Source of the DNA: Geothrix paludis
GTDB taxonomy: Bacteria > Acidobacteriota > Holophagae > Holophagales > Holophagaceae
Reading direction: 5' to 3'
NCBI RefSeq assembly: GCF_022808815.1
Contig: NZ_JAKZLC010000006.1
Span: 1 to 64,000 of the forward strand
DNA: 64,000 nucleotides
In this document: positions 30,601 to 41,099 of the stretch, piece after piece
How positions within the stretch are numbered: the first letter of the stretch is position 1
How the letters are laid out: each line of letters begins with the position of its first letter
Notes under the pieces: generated by a model
What the model was told of the DNA's origin: nothing
The model's input: the letters and a program-made list of their open reading frames with translations, nothing else
Database searches by the model: none
Program-made: the position numbers and the translations under genes

Positions 30601-31794
30601 ATGCAGGCCTCCGTCCTCAGCGGCATCCGCGTCCTCGAGCTGGGCCAGCTCATCGCCGGTCCCTTCGCGGCCAAGATCCTCGGCGAGTTCGGGGCCGAGG
30701 TCATCAAGGTCGAGCCGCCGGGCGCGGGCGATCCCCTGCGCAAGTGGCGCCTGCTGAAGGACGGCACCTCCGTCTGGTGGCAGGTGCAGTCGCGCAACAA
30801 GCAGTCCGTGGCCCTGGACCTGCGGAAACCCGAGGCCCAGGCCATCGTCCGCGATCTCGTGAAGGAGGCGGACGTCCTCATCGAGAACTTCCGGCCGGGC
30901 ACCCTCGAAGGCTGGGGCCTGGGCTGGGAGGAGCTGCACGCCCTCAACCCCGGTCTTGTGATGCTGCGGATCTCCGGCTACGGCCAGACGGGGCCCTACC
31001 GCGACCGGCCCGGCTTCGGCGTCATCGGCGAGGCCATGGGCGGCCTCCGGCACCTCACGGCCGAGCCAGGCCGCACGCCCGTGCGGGTGGGCGTCTCCAT
31101 CGGCGATTCCCTGGCGGGCCTGCACGGCGCCCTCGGCGTGCTGCTAGCCCTCTACCACCGGAAGGTGAACGGCGGCGAGGGGCAGGTCATCGACGTGGCC
31201 CTCTACGAGGCCGTCTTCCACATGATGGAGAGCCTGTTGCCCGAATACAGCGCCTTCGGCGTGGTGCGGGAGCCCTCGGGCAGCGCCCTGCCGGGCATCG
31301 CGCCCACCAACGCCTACCGCTGCGCGGACGGCGGCTACGCCCTCATCGCGGGCAACGGCGACCGCATCTTCCAGCGCCTCATGGCGAAGATCGGCCGCAC
31401 GGATCTGGCGGAGGATCCCGGCCTGGCTTGCAACGATGGACGGGCCGGACGGGTCGCGGAGCTGGATGCCGCCATCGGCGCCTGGTCGGCGGAGCGGTCC
31501 CTCGAGGACGTGCTGGCGGCCCTGGACGAGGCGCAGGTGCCCGCGGGCCGCATCTACAACGCGCGGGACATCACGGAGGATCCGCACTTCCGGGCCCGGG
31601 ACATGATCCTCCGGGCCCAGCTGCCGGACGGCCAGGCCATCGAGGTGCCCGGCATCGTGCCCAAGCTGAGCCTCACGCCGGGCCGGGTGGAGCGCCCCGC
31701 GCCGGCCCTGGGGGCGGACACGGAGGCCGTGCTGCGCCGGGCGGGCGTCTCGGAGGCGGCCATGACGGAACTGCGCGCCAAGGGCGTGATCTGA
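30601..31794 (+). CDS. CaiB/BaiF-family (type III) CoA-transferase
   Basis: A 397-aa enzyme that moves CoA between carboxylic acids through an aspartyl-CoA thioester. Family features: VLELGQLIAGPFAAKILGE, AEVIKVEPPGAGDPLR, LIENFRPGTLEGWG, ISGYGQTGPYRDRPGFG and the catalytic Asp in VGVSIGDSLAGLHGALG (near residue 169). The lyase gene 8 bp downstream is of the HMG-CoA lyase family. Members acting on dicarboxylates, such as succinyl-CoA:3-hydroxy-3-methylglutarate or itaconate transferases, belong here, so CoA activation of a dicarboxylic acid followed by cleavage is a reasonable inference. Confidence 0.9.
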   Translation: MQASVLSGIRVLELGQLIAGPFAAKILGEFGAEVIKVEPPGAGDPLRKWRLLKDGTSVWWQVQSRNKQSVALDLRKPEAQAIVRDLVKEADVLIENFRPGTLEGWGLGWEELHALNPGLVMLRISGYGQTGPYRDRPGFGVIGEAMGGLRHLTAEPGRTPVRVGVSIGDSLAGLHGALGVLLALYHRKVNGGEGQVIDVALYEAVFHMMESLLPEYSAFGVVREPSGSALPGIAPTNAYRCADGGYALIAGNGDRIFQRLMAKIGRTDLAEDPGLACNDGRAGRVAELDAAIGAWSAERSLEDVLAALDEAQVPAGRIYNARDITEDPHFRARDMILRAQLPDGQAIEVPGIVPKLSLTPGRVERPAPALGADTEAVLRRAGVSEAAMTELRAKGVI

Positions 31795-31802
31795 GGAATC
31801 CC

Positions 31803-32765
31803 ATGTTCGAGCACCGCGTGTCCCATCCCATCCTCATCCAGGAGGTCGGCCCCCGCGACGGCCTCCAGATCGAAGACCGCTTCGTCCCCACCGCCGACAA
31901 GATCGAGCTGATCGACGCCCTGGGCCTCTGCGGCCTGGCGAAGATCGAGGTCACGTCGTTCATGTCGCCCAAGGCCATCCCCGCCCTGGCGGACGCGGAC
32001 GAAGTGATGCGGGGGATCCGCCGCGTCCCCGGCGTGGTCTACACGGCCCTGGTGCCCAACCTCCGGGGCGCCGAGCGGGCCCTCGCCGCGGGGACGGATG
32101 AGCTGAACCTGGTGATGTCCGCCAGCGAGACCCACAACCTGCTCAACCTCCGTATGACCCGCGAGCAGTCCGTGGCGCGGCTCTTGGAGGTGGTGGACCT
32201 GGCCGCGGAAACCGGCGCGGCCCTGAACGTGTCGATCTCCACCAGCTTCGGATGCCCCATGGAAGGCGCGGTCCCCGAGGCCACGGTGCTGGGTCTGGCC
32301 GAGCGCTTCCTGGACCGGGGCGTGGGGGGCATCACCCTCTGCGACACCACGGGCATGGCCCATCCGGGCCAGGTGGCCTCCCTCTGCGGGGCCTTCCGGG
32401 TGCGGTTCCCGGAGGCCGAACTCACGGCCCACCTCCACAACACCCGGGGCATGGGCCTGGCGAACGCCTTGGCGGCTCTGGAGGCCGGGTTGGTCCGCTT
32501 CGATGCCTCCCTGGGCGGCTTGGGCGGCTGCCCCTACGCGCCGGGCGCCACGGGGAACGTCTGCACCGAGGACCTGGTCCACATGTTCCAGGCCATGGGC
32601 TTCCCCGTGGCCGTGGACCTGCCGCGCCTCCTGGCGGCGGCCCGCAGCCTGCCCGAGCTGGTGGGCCACGACGTGCCCAGCCAGGTCATGCACGCGGGGC
32701 GCAGCCAGGATCTGCATCCGGCGCCCGCCAGCCTGGAGGCCATCCGGGCCCGTGCCTTGGCCTAG
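31803..32765 (+). CDS. Hydroxymethylglutaryl-CoA lyase-family enzyme
   Basis: A 320-aa TIM-barrel lyase of the HMGL-like (DRE-TIM) family, cleaving HMG-CoA to acetyl-CoA and acetoacetate or a related 3-hydroxyacyl-CoA. Visible motifs are IQEVGPRDGLQIE (metal and substrate Asp-Arg), KIEVTSFMSPKAIP, GGITLCDTTGMAHP, TAHLHNTRGMGLAN (two metal His residues) and LGGLGGCPYAPGATGNVCTEDL, the last holding the Cys signature of HMG-CoA lyases. Organised with the CoA-transferase gene. Citramalyl-CoA lyase activity is an alternative. Confidence 0.9.
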   Translation: MFEHRVSHPILIQEVGPRDGLQIEDRFVPTADKIELIDALGLCGLAKIEVTSFMSPKAIPALADADEVMRGIRRVPGVVYTALVPNLRGAERALAAGTDELNLVMSASETHNLLNLRMTREQSVARLLEVVDLAAETGAALNVSISTSFGCPMEGAVPEATVLGLAERFLDRGVGGITLCDTTGMAHPGQVASLCGAFRVRFPEAELTAHLHNTRGMGLANALAALEAGLVRFDASLGGLGGCPYAPGATGNVCTEDLVHMFQAMGFPVAVDLPRLLAAARSLPELVGHDVPSQVMHAGRSQDLHPAPASLEAIRARALA

Positions 32766-32777
32766 GTTCAGGCCTGG

Positions 32778-32966
32778 TCAGCCCTCTTCGCCCTCGCCGC
32801 TCCAGCCTTCGCCGTCCTCCTCCTGGGGCTTCTCCGGGACGCGGTAGCTTTCGCTGGCCCAGGCGCCCAGGTCGCGGAGCCGGCAGCGCTCGGAGCAGAA
32901 GGGCTTGAAGGGGTTGCCCTCCCAGGTGGTGGGGGTGCGGCAGATGGGGCAGGGACGAAGCGTCAT
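32778..32966 (-). CDS. yacG: DNA gyrase inhibitor YacG-type zinc protein
   Basis: A 62-aa protein with the YacG signature: CPIC near the N-terminus, then KPFCSERCRLRDLGAW (C-x3-C, RL.DLG.W). It binds one zinc and, in E. coli, inhibits gyrase by binding GyrB. The tail is acidic and Gly-rich, as in many YacG proteins. Convergent with the lyase gene, 12 bp between stops. Confidence 0.9.
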   Translation of the reverse strand: MTLRPCPICRTPTTWEGNPFKPFCSERCRLRDLGAWASESYRVPEKPQEEDGEGWSGEGEEG

Positions 32967-33037
32967 GATGTCAGCATATCCCTCGATGGATTTTGTTCAA
33001 TTACGAAGAAAATATGAGTTAAAAATAGAAGATCATG

Positions 33038-33065
33038 TTGACGGGGGGTCCCTTTCCTCTATCCT
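33038..33065 (+). promoter_or_regulatory. Predicted sigma-70 promoter of dnaK
   Basis: TTGACG (33038-33043) and TATCCT (33060-33065) are spaced by 16 bp, about 65 bp before the dnaK ATG, within an AT-rich intergenic stretch. No CIRCE element (TTAGCACTC-N9-GAGTGCTAA) was found around it. AAGGAG lies just before the start codon. Confidence 0.5.
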
Positions 33066-33129
33066 ATAGGGACAGGGTGGGCGCAGCCCGGCCTGTCCCC
33101 CCTCAGCAACCCTCAGAAGGAGCGACACC

Positions 33130-35031
<1,902 letters not shown>

Positions 35032-35038
35032 GTCGTAC

Positions 35039-35074
35039 GCAAAAAAGGGGAGCCCGCGGGCTCCCCTTTTTTGC
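35039..35074. terminator. Rho-independent terminator after dnaK
   Basis: AAAAAAGGGGAGCCC and GGGCTCCCCTTTTTT form a perfect 15-bp stem with a 2-nt loop and T-run; it is symmetric and could stop transcription from either side. Confidence 0.9.
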
Positions 35075-35109
35075 GCCTAGAACAAATCTGAGTGCTTTAG
35101 ACTAAACCC

Positions 35110-36192
35110 ATGCCCCACCCCGACTACTACAAGATCCTGGGCGTGCCCCGGACCGCCTCGGAAGAGGACATCAAGAAGGCGTACCGCAAGCTGGCGCGGA
35201 AGCACCACCCGGACCTGAACCCGGGCGATGCCCAGGCCGAGGCCGAGTTCAAGAAGCTCTCGGAAGCCAACGAGGTGCTGTCGGACCCGGAGAAGCGGAA
35301 GAACTACGACACCTACGGCGATCCCAACGGCCCCGGGGCCCAGGTCCCGCCGGGCTTCGAGCAGGGCGGGGGCTTCTCCTTCGAGGACATCTTCGGAGGC
35401 TTCGCGGGGGGCGGCTTCGGCGGGCGCCCCATGCGCCACGGGCCCGAGCGGGGCGAGGACCTGGTCCACACCGTGCGCCTGGGTTTTCGCGAGGCCTTCG
35501 AGGGCACGCGCCTGAGCCTGCGCGTGAACCGCTCCGAACCCTGCCTGGCCTGCCGCGGCACTGGCGAGAGCTCCCGGAAGCAGGAGGTCTGCCGCACGTG
35601 CAACGGCAAGGGCAAGCTGGGCGGCGGCGGCGGGTTCCTCTCCTTCGGCCGCACCTGCCCCGACTGCCAGGGCCGCGGCATGCGGGCCCCGGCCTGTCCC
35701 GAGTGCGGGGGCGCGGGCCGGCACCCCCGCCAGGAGACCGTCACCATCGCCATCCCGGCCGGCGTGGAGGACGGCGCGAAGCTGCGCGTGGCCGGCAAGG
35801 GCGAGGCGGGCCGCCGCGGCGGCGGACCCGGCGACCTCTACCTGCAGATCAGCATGGAGGCGGACGCCCGCTTCGAGCGCAAGGGCCCCAACCTCTACGT
35901 GAAGCTGCCCGTCAGCTTCTCCGAGGCGGCCCTGGGGGCCAAGGTGGAGGTCCCCACGCCGGAGGGCCACCAGACCATCAAGGTGCCCCCGGGCACCCAG
36001 ACCGGCGCCAAGCTGCGCCTCAAGGGCCAGGGCATGCCCATCCCGAGGGGCAGCCAGCGGGGCGACCTGATCGCGGAAGTCGCCGTGGTGACGCCCCAGA
36101 TCCAGGATGAGCGCAGCAAGGAGCTCCTCCGCGAGCTGGCGGAGCTGAACGACGCGGACGTGCGCAAGCAGCGGAGTGCGAGCCATGGCTAA
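35110..36192 (+). CDS. dnaJ: Chaperone protein DnaJ (Hsp40)
   Basis: Co-chaperone that stimulates DnaK ATPase. The 360-aa protein has the J domain with HPD in [13 protein letters not shown], a Gly/Phe-rich region (about 75-105), a zinc-binding domain with four CxxCxGxG units ([32 protein letters not shown]) and the C-terminal substrate domain. Its 3' end overlaps the MerR/HspR-like gene by 8 bp. Confidence 0.98.
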   Translation: MPHPDYYKILGVPRTASEEDIKKAYRKLARKHHPDLNPGDAQAEAEFKKLSEANEVLSDPEKRKNYDTYGDPNGPGAQVPPGFEQGGGFSFEDIFGGFAGGGFGGRPMRHGPERGEDLVHTVRLGFREAFEGTRLSLRVNRSEPCLACRGTGESSRKQEVCRTCNGKGKLGGGGGFLSFGRTCPDCQGRGMRAPACPECGGAGRHPRQETVTIAIPAGVEDGAKLRVAGKGEAGRRGGGPGDLYLQISMEADARFERKGPNLYVKLPVSFSEAALGAKVEVPTPEGHQTIKVPPGTQTGAKLRLKGQGMPIPRGSQRGDLIAEVAVVTPQIQDERSKELLRELAELNDADVRKQRSASHG

Positions 36193-36559
36193 AGATCCCC
36201 GCCTCGGCGCCTACATGATCGGCGTGGTGTCCATGCGCTACGGCGTGCATCCCCAGACCCTGCGCCTCTACGAGCGGGAGGGCCTGCTCACGCCCAGCCG
36301 CACCGAAGGCAAGACCCGCCTCTACAGCGACGAGGACCTGGAGCGCCTGGAGTTCATCCTCAACCTCACCCGGGACCTGGGCGTCAACCTGGCCGGCGTG
36401 GAGGTGGTGCTCACCCTGCGGGACCGCCTCAATCGCATGCAGGAGGACCTGGAGCGCCTGGCCCAGGCCCTGGAAGCGGCCGGCGTGAAGGATGTGCCCC
36501 GACCCGCCAGCGGCACGGGCCTGGTGAAGCTCACGCCCCACGGATTGCGCAAGCGCTGA
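36185..36559 (+). CDS. HspR-like MerR-family heat-shock regulator
   Basis: A 124-aa one-domain MerR-type DNA-binding protein. The winged-helix signature lies in [20 protein letters not shown] followed by [23 protein letters not shown] and a helical dimerisation tail ([17 protein letters not shown]). In actinobacteria and others, HspR is encoded at the end of the dnaK operon and represses it, with DnaK as co-repressor; the same position here supports that role. The start at [11 protein letters not shown] overlaps dnaJ; another ATG lies three codons upstream. A recognisable HAIR operator was not found by eye. Confidence 0.82.
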   Translation: MAKDPRLGAYMIGVVSMRYGVHPQTLRLYEREGLLTPSRTEGKTRLYSDEDLERLEFILNLTRDLGVNLAGVEVVLTLRDRLNRMQEDLERLAQALEAAGVKDVPRPASGTGLVKLTPHGLRKR

Positions 36560-36570
36560 GGCCGATCGCA

Positions 36571-36603
36571 GTTGCCCTGGTAGCGCGGATCGCTTGCTAT
36601 GCT
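36571..36603 (+). promoter_or_regulatory. Predicted promoter of the sigma factor gene
   Basis: TTGCCC is followed at a long spacing by TGCTATGCT, an extended -10 (TGn-TATGCT). Transcription would start near 36610, after the ATG at 36599 but before the GTG at 36626, which favours the GTG start. Confidence 0.35.
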
Positions 36604-36625
36604 GGTTCCTCCCCCAAGGTGTTCC

Positions 36626-37492
36626 GTGCCCCTCCGGCATCTCGAAGAGCGTTCGCTCGACAAGTACTTCGACTCCATCCGCCACCTGCCCCTGCTGACG
36701 GCGGAGGAGGAGCGCATCAACGGGCGCCTGTGGCAGAACGACCGCAATCCGGAAGGTCTCCGCAAGCTCGTGGAGGGCAACCTCCGCTTCGTGGTGAAGG
36801 AGGCGCGGAAGTTCGAGGGCATGGGCCTGGACCTGCTGGACCTCATCAGCGAGGGCAACCTGGGCCTCATCGAGGCCGCCAAGCGCTTCGATCCCGAGCG
36901 GCAGAACAAGTTCCTCACCTACGCCTCCTGGTGGGTGCGGCAGGCCATCTTCCACGCGCTCGCCGAGCACGGGAACAAGATCCGCCTGCCCCAGAAGGTG
37001 GCGGGCCACCTGGTGCACCTGAACCGGGTCACCCAGCGGCTGAGCCAGTCCCTGGGCCGGGTGCCCATGCTCCAGGAGATCGCGGACGCGGCCAACCTCA
37101 CGGTGGAGGAGGTGGAGCGTCTCCAGCTCCTCCAACAGACCACCTCCACGGTCTCCACCGAGCAGGGCCTGGGCGATTCGGACCTCACCGTGGGCGACAG
37201 CCTGGAGCAGGAGGTGGAGCCCTCCGCCATGCACACGCTGGACCAGGAGGCGTTCCTGGAGCAGATCGAGGCCAGCCTCCAGACCCTCAGCGAGAAGGAG
37301 CGCAAGATCATCTCTCTGCACTTCGGGCTGGGCGGCCAGGAGCCCCTGACCCTCGAGCAGATCGGCAAGCAGTTCAACCCGCCCATCTCCCGGGAGCGGG
37401 TGCGGCAGCTGGAGGAGCGCGCCTTCTCCCGCATCCGCGAGCGGCGCCGCGAGGTGCTGGGAGGCTTCCTGCGCGGCGGGGACGGGCCATGA
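36626..37492 (+). CDS. Sigma-70 family RNA polymerase sigma factor
   Basis: A primary-like (group 2/3) sigma factor of 288 aa. Region 1.2 (SLDKYFDSIRHLPLLTAEEE), region 2 (LVEGNLRFVVKEARKFEGMG, LDLISEGNLGLIEAAKRFDP, FLTYASWWVRQAIFHAL), region 3 (GRVPMLQEIADAANLTVEEV) and region 4 (LSEKERKIISLHFGLGG, ERVRQLEERAFSRIRE) are all present. GTG with AAGGTG upstream is the likely start; ATG at 36599 is the alternative. It lies just after the heat-shock genes, which may hint at a stress role, but no RpoH-specific motif was identified. Confidence 0.92.
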   Translation: MPLRHLEERSLDKYFDSIRHLPLLTAEEERINGRLWQNDRNPEGLRKLVEGNLRFVVKEARKFEGMGLDLLDLISEGNLGLIEAAKRFDPERQNKFLTYASWWVRQAIFHALAEHGNKIRLPQKVAGHLVHLNRVTQRLSQSLGRVPMLQEIADAANLTVEEVERLQLLQQTTSTVSTEQGLGDSDLTVGDSLEQEVEPSAMHTLDQEAFLEQIEASLQTLSEKERKIISLHFGLGGQEPLTLEQIGKQFNPPISRERVRQLEERAFSRIRERRREVLGGFLRGGDGP

Positions 37493-37529
37493 GCGCAGCG
37501 GCGGATTCTTGCCCGGCCGGAGCGGCCTC

Positions 37530-38423
37530 ATGGTGAAGGGCCGCCCCGACTGCCCCCACTGCCAGGGACAGGGCCTCATCTTCGATCCGGATCCCCAGAA
37601 GCCGGTGCGGGTCTGCGGCTGCACGGCCGACGTGGCGCCGGACGCGGAGACCCTGGGCCTGCCCGCCCGCTACCGCGAGGCGGATTTCACCCGCTTCTGG
37701 AAGTGGTGGAACAACGCCCAGGCCAGCGGAGCCCGGTCCATGCTGGAGCGCGTGCCGGACCTGGAGGAGTGGCTGGCCCGGCCCGAGGAAGAGGTGGGGC
37801 CCATCCCCTTCCGGGACGACCTGGCCCGGCTCCTCACGGCCCTCCGCAAGCGGCCCGAGCACGGCATCCGTCCGGCGGGCGCCGAGGCCCTGTCCCAGTG
37901 GGCCACCACCGGCAAGCACAAGTTCCGCCACGGCTGGGAGCTGTGGTGGATCCACGGGCCCGCCCAGAGCGGCCGCAGCACCCTGGCCGCCGCCGCCCTG
38001 CGGGCTTGGACGGAGCGCACGGGCCGCGGCGGGCGCTTCGTCTCCGTGCGGACCCTCAGCCAGAGCATCAAGGACGCCTACTACGACATCCGCAGCTTCC
38101 AGAACCAGGCCTTCCAGAGCGTGCGCGATCTCATCGAGCCCCTCCAGGATCCGCCCCTCCTGGTGCTGGACGACTGGGACCGCATGGACTCGGACCTCCG
38201 CGTGGCCGCGGCCCTGGCGCAGCTGCTCGACCACCGCTACAGCGAGGAGCTGCCCACCATCCTCACGGCGGCCGGCCCGCCCGAGACGCTGGACCGCCGG
38301 GAGAACCACCCCCTGGCCCGGCTGGAGGACGGCAGCCTCATGGAGCGGCTGCGGGGGGCGGAGCGCGTGGAGATGGTGCCGGCCCTGAAGCCCTGGATCG
38401 ATCGCGCCGGCGCGGACCGGTGA
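37530..38423 (+). CDS. DnaC/IstB-like AAA+ ATPase with N-terminal zinc motif and altered Walker A
   Basis: A 297-aa protein. The N-terminus carries Cys residues in CPHCQGQG and RVCGCTAD, like the zinc-finger start of DnaC/DnaI-type helicase loaders and primosomal proteins. The ATPase core has Walker A HGPAQSGRSTLAAA, in which Arg149 replaces the invariant Lys, and Walker B LLVLDDWDRMDSD. The rest resembles loader proteins (FVSVRTLSQSIKDAYYD; LLDHRYSEELPTILTA). It may load a helicase or act as a non-hydrolysing relative. It overlaps the MMPL gene start (TGATG). Confidence 0.75.
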   Translation: MVKGRPDCPHCQGQGLIFDPDPQKPVRVCGCTADVAPDAETLGLPARYREADFTRFWKWWNNAQASGARSMLERVPDLEEWLARPEEEVGPIPFRDDLARLLTALRKRPEHGIRPAGAEALSQWATTGKHKFRHGWELWWIHGPAQSGRSTLAAAALRAWTERTGRGGRFVSVRTLSQSIKDAYYDIRSFQNQAFQSVRDLIEPLQDPPLLVLDDWDRMDSDLRVAAALAQLLDHRYSEELPTILTAAGPPETLDRRENHPLARLEDGSLMERLRGAERVEMVPALKPWIDRAGADR

Positions 38424-40975
38424 TGAAAGCCCTGCTGCGCGGCCTGCTCCGCCTGCACCTGTCCCGGTCCCGGGGACTCTGGATCCTCACGGCGGGCCTG
38501 ACGCTGGCCCTGGGCTGGGGCACCCTGCGCGTGGAGCGGGCCCTCGACCTGATGAGCCTGCTGCCCTCGGAGCATCCCGCCGTGCGAGCCAACCTGGAGG
38601 CCGGCGTCGGCCAGCAGGAGCTGATCTGGCTGGTGGCCGAGGGAAACGCGGCCGACCTGGAGGCCCGCCGCGCCTGGGCCGAGGGCCTGGTGGACCGCCT
38701 GCTCACCAAGGGCGACCTGCCCCTCAATGGGCTGGCCGCCGAGGGCCGCCTGTCCGATCCCATCCCCGTGCCCGGGCCGGGCGGCGTGAGTCCCTGGCCC
38801 GCGCTCCTGGCCGTGGGGGCCATCACCGAAGGCGATGCGGCGGTGAGCCGGCTCACCACGGAAACCCTCTACTCCCTGGCTCCGGCCTGGCTGGGCGACC
38901 GCCTGGAGCCCCTCAGGGACCCGGCGGAAGTGAAGCGCCGCCTGGAGGCCACCGCCCGGGCCCTGGGCTCGCCGGAGCCGCTCGCGGCGGCCCTGGCACG
39001 GCTGGATCCGCTGGGCCTGCGGACCCTCGCCCCCCAGAACGGCGAGGGCATGGCCAAGGCCGTGCAGCTGGGTCGCGCTTTCACCCTGCGCATGCGGACC
39101 GGCTACCTGGAGACCAAGGATGGCCGCTTCGTCCTGGTGCCCCTGGTGGCGGGCTTTCCCGCCTCGGACGTGAAGGCCACCACCCGCGTCCTGGCCTGGC
39201 TGGGGCGGGGCGCCGAGGGGCCCCTGCCTCCGGCCGCGGCCCTGAAGGCCGTGGAGGCGGCCCTGACCCCCCGGGCCGACCGGCCCTTCTTCCTCCAGGT
39301 GACTGGCGCCCATGCCATCACCGCCTGGGAGTCCCACCGGCTCACGGGCGAGGTGCTCCTCAGCCTGGCCCTCAGCTTCGTCCTCATCGGCCTCGTGTAC
39401 TGGCTGGGCTTCCGCACCCTCGCCGGCTATGGCTTCGTCATGGGGCCCCTGCTCGTGGGCATGGTGTGGGCCCTGGGTCTCACGGGCTGGATCCTGGGGC
39501 GCGTCAACCTCATGGCCGCGGGCTTCGGCGCCGTGCTGCTGGGCGTGGGCGACGACGTGGGCATCATGCTCTTCAGCCGCTACCGCGAGGAGCGCCGGGC
39601 GGGCCGGGCCAAGGCGCGGGCCCTCCGGGCCGCGATGCTGAGCACGGGTCCCGGCGTGGTGGCCGGCGCCCTGGCCACGGCCCTGGCCTTCCTGGCCCTC
39701 GCCTTCGCACCTTTCCCTGGCATCCGGGACCTGGGGCTCACCACGGGCCTGGGCCTGCTGGCCTGCCTGGCCGCCACCTTCCTGGTGATGCCGCCCATGC
39801 TGATGGCATTGGACCGGGGCCGGGGCACCTTCGCCCCGGGGCCGCCCCCGCCCCGACCCCGCCGCCGCGTCTGGGCCCCCTGGGCCGCCCTGGCCCTGCT
39901 GGTCCTGGCGCTGGCGGGCGCCCCCCGCACCCGCTGGGAGGAGGACCTCCGGCGCTTCCGGGCCCAGGGCAACCCGGCCCTCACCCTGCAGGCGCGGCTG
40001 ACGAAGACCCTGGGCGCCAGCCTCCAGCCCCTGGCCCTCCAGATTCCGCTGGAGGACCCGGACCGTCTTCCGGCCCGGTGGAACCGGCTGAGCCCCATCC
40101 TCCGCGAGGCGGGCCTGCCGGTGCCCGACTGGCAGAGCCTCGACCCGGACCTGCAGCACGCCCTGGGTTCGGAGACCTGGCGGCACCAGGTGCTGGAGGC
40201 CGCCGCCAAGGCGGGGCTGGACCCGGCGGGGCTGGAGGGGCCCCTGTCGGCCCTGGCCGCCGCCGCGGTGGATCCCTCCCAGCCCGTGCGCGCGCTGCAG
40301 GTCCTGCTGCCCCGGTCGGCGCCCGCCCCGGAGGGCCACCATCCCTGGACCCTCTGGGGCCACCTGCGCCACGGATCGGCGCCCACCCCCCTGGCCCCGG
40401 CCCTGACGGTCCCCATCCGGCTGGACGAGGCCTCCCTGCTCCGGCTCACGCCGGAGGTCGAGGCGGCCGGCGGACGCTTCGTGGGCACCCAGCCCCTCTT
40501 CCGCGTGGTGAAGGGCATCGCCCGCGATACCGTGCGGGAGGCCGTGTTCCTGGCCCTGGCGGGCATCTTCGCCGTCATTGCCCTCTTCGGCCGCAGCCTG
40601 CGCTTCGCCCTGCTGGCCATGGTGCCCCTGGCGGCCAGCCAGGCCGGGGCCCTGGGCGCCCTGGGCTGGAGCGGGGAGCCCCTGACCTTCCTGTCCCTCA
40701 TGGCCATTCCCATCGCCCTGGGCGTGAGCGTGGACACGGCCTTCAACCTGCTGCACCGAGCCCGGGGCGAGGCCAACGCCCCGGAACGCGTGGCCCGCGT
40801 GAACGCCGTCTGCGCCGGCACCACCCTCGCCGGCTTCGGCGGCATGGTCTTCAGCGGCTACCGCGGCCTGCGGGGCCTGGGCCTGGCCTGCCTGGGCGGC
40901 GTGGCCCTGGCCCTGGTCCTCACCCAGTGGCTGCTGCCCGTGCTGCTGGAGAAGTGGCCGTTGGAGCGCAAATGA
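38423..40975 (+). CDS. MMPL/RND-superfamily membrane transporter (HpnN-like)
   Basis: An 850-aa inner-membrane protein with the two-fold RND arrangement: helix 1 (LWILTAGLTLALGWG), a large periplasmic loop, a first bundle of five to six helices with GVGDDVGIMLFSRYREE, a second single helix after a basic loop (WAPWAALALLVLALAGA), a second periplasmic loop and a final bundle with IALGVSVDTAFNLLHRARGE. Those helix-4 acidic residues mark proton-driven RND/MMPL pumps, which move lipids such as hopanoids, mycolates or siderophores. The substrate is not known. Translationally coupled to the ATPase gene. Confidence 0.85.
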   Translation: MKALLRGLLRLHLSRSRGLWILTAGLTLALGWGTLRVERALDLMSLLPSEHPAVRANLEAGVGQQELIWLVAEGNAADLEARRAWAEGLVDRLLTKGDLPLNGLAAEGRLSDPIPVPGPGGVSPWPALLAVGAITEGDAAVSRLTTETLYSLAPAWLGDRLEPLRDPAEVKRRLEATARALGSPEPLAAALARLDPLGLRTLAPQNGEGMAKAVQLGRAFTLRMRTGYLETKDGRFVLVPLVAGFPASDVKATTRVLAWLGRGAEGPLPPAAALKAVEAALTPRADRPFFLQVTGAHAITAWESHRLTGEVLLSLALSFVLIGLVYWLGFRTLAGYGFVMGPLLVGMVWALGLTGWILGRVNLMAAGFGAVLLGVGDDVGIMLFSRYREERRAGRAKARALRAAMLSTGPGVVAGALATALAFLALAFAPFPGIRDLGLTTGLGLLACLAATFLVMPPMLMALDRGRGTFAPGPPPPRPRRRVWAPWAALALLVLALAGAPRTRWEEDLRRFRAQGNPALTLQARLTKTLGASLQPLALQIPLEDPDRLPARWNRLSPILREAGLPVPDWQSLDPDLQHALGSETWRHQVLEAAAKAGLDPAGLEGPLSALAAAAVDPSQPVRALQVLLPRSAPAPEGHHPWTLWGHLRHGSAPTPLAPALTVPIRLDEASLLRLTPEVEAAGGRFVGTQPLFRVVKGIARDTVREAVFLALAGIFAVIALFGRSLRFALLAMVPLAASQAGALGALGWSGEPLTFLSLMAIPIALGVSVDTAFNLLHRARGEANAPERVARVNAVCAGTTLAGFGGMVFSGYRGLRGLGLACLGGVALALVLTQWLLPVLLEKWPLERK

Positions 40976-40991
40976 CCCCAAGGACCACCTC

Positions 40992-41052
40992 ACCGCAGAG
41001 AACGCAGAGGAACACCGGGTTCTTCTCCGCGTTCTCATGCGTTCTCTGTGGT
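40992..41052. repeat. Second CGCAGAGAACGCAGAG-type inverted repeat
   Basis: ACCGCAGAGAACGCA and TGCGTTCTCTGTGGT are complementary arms with one mismatch. The element stands in the gap between the MMPL and MidA genes. Its sequence style (CGCAGAG/CACAGAG units) matches the element at 10315-10357, indicating a dispersed family. It could fold as a terminator. Confidence 0.6.
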
Positions 41053-41099
41053 TGGCGGTTATTCCACGGTTTTGCCTCAATTACCGGAACAGAGCGCAC

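Noticed and set aside
32967..33129. CIRCE or HAIR operator at dnaK
   Set aside because: No inverted repeat matching either consensus was found by eye.
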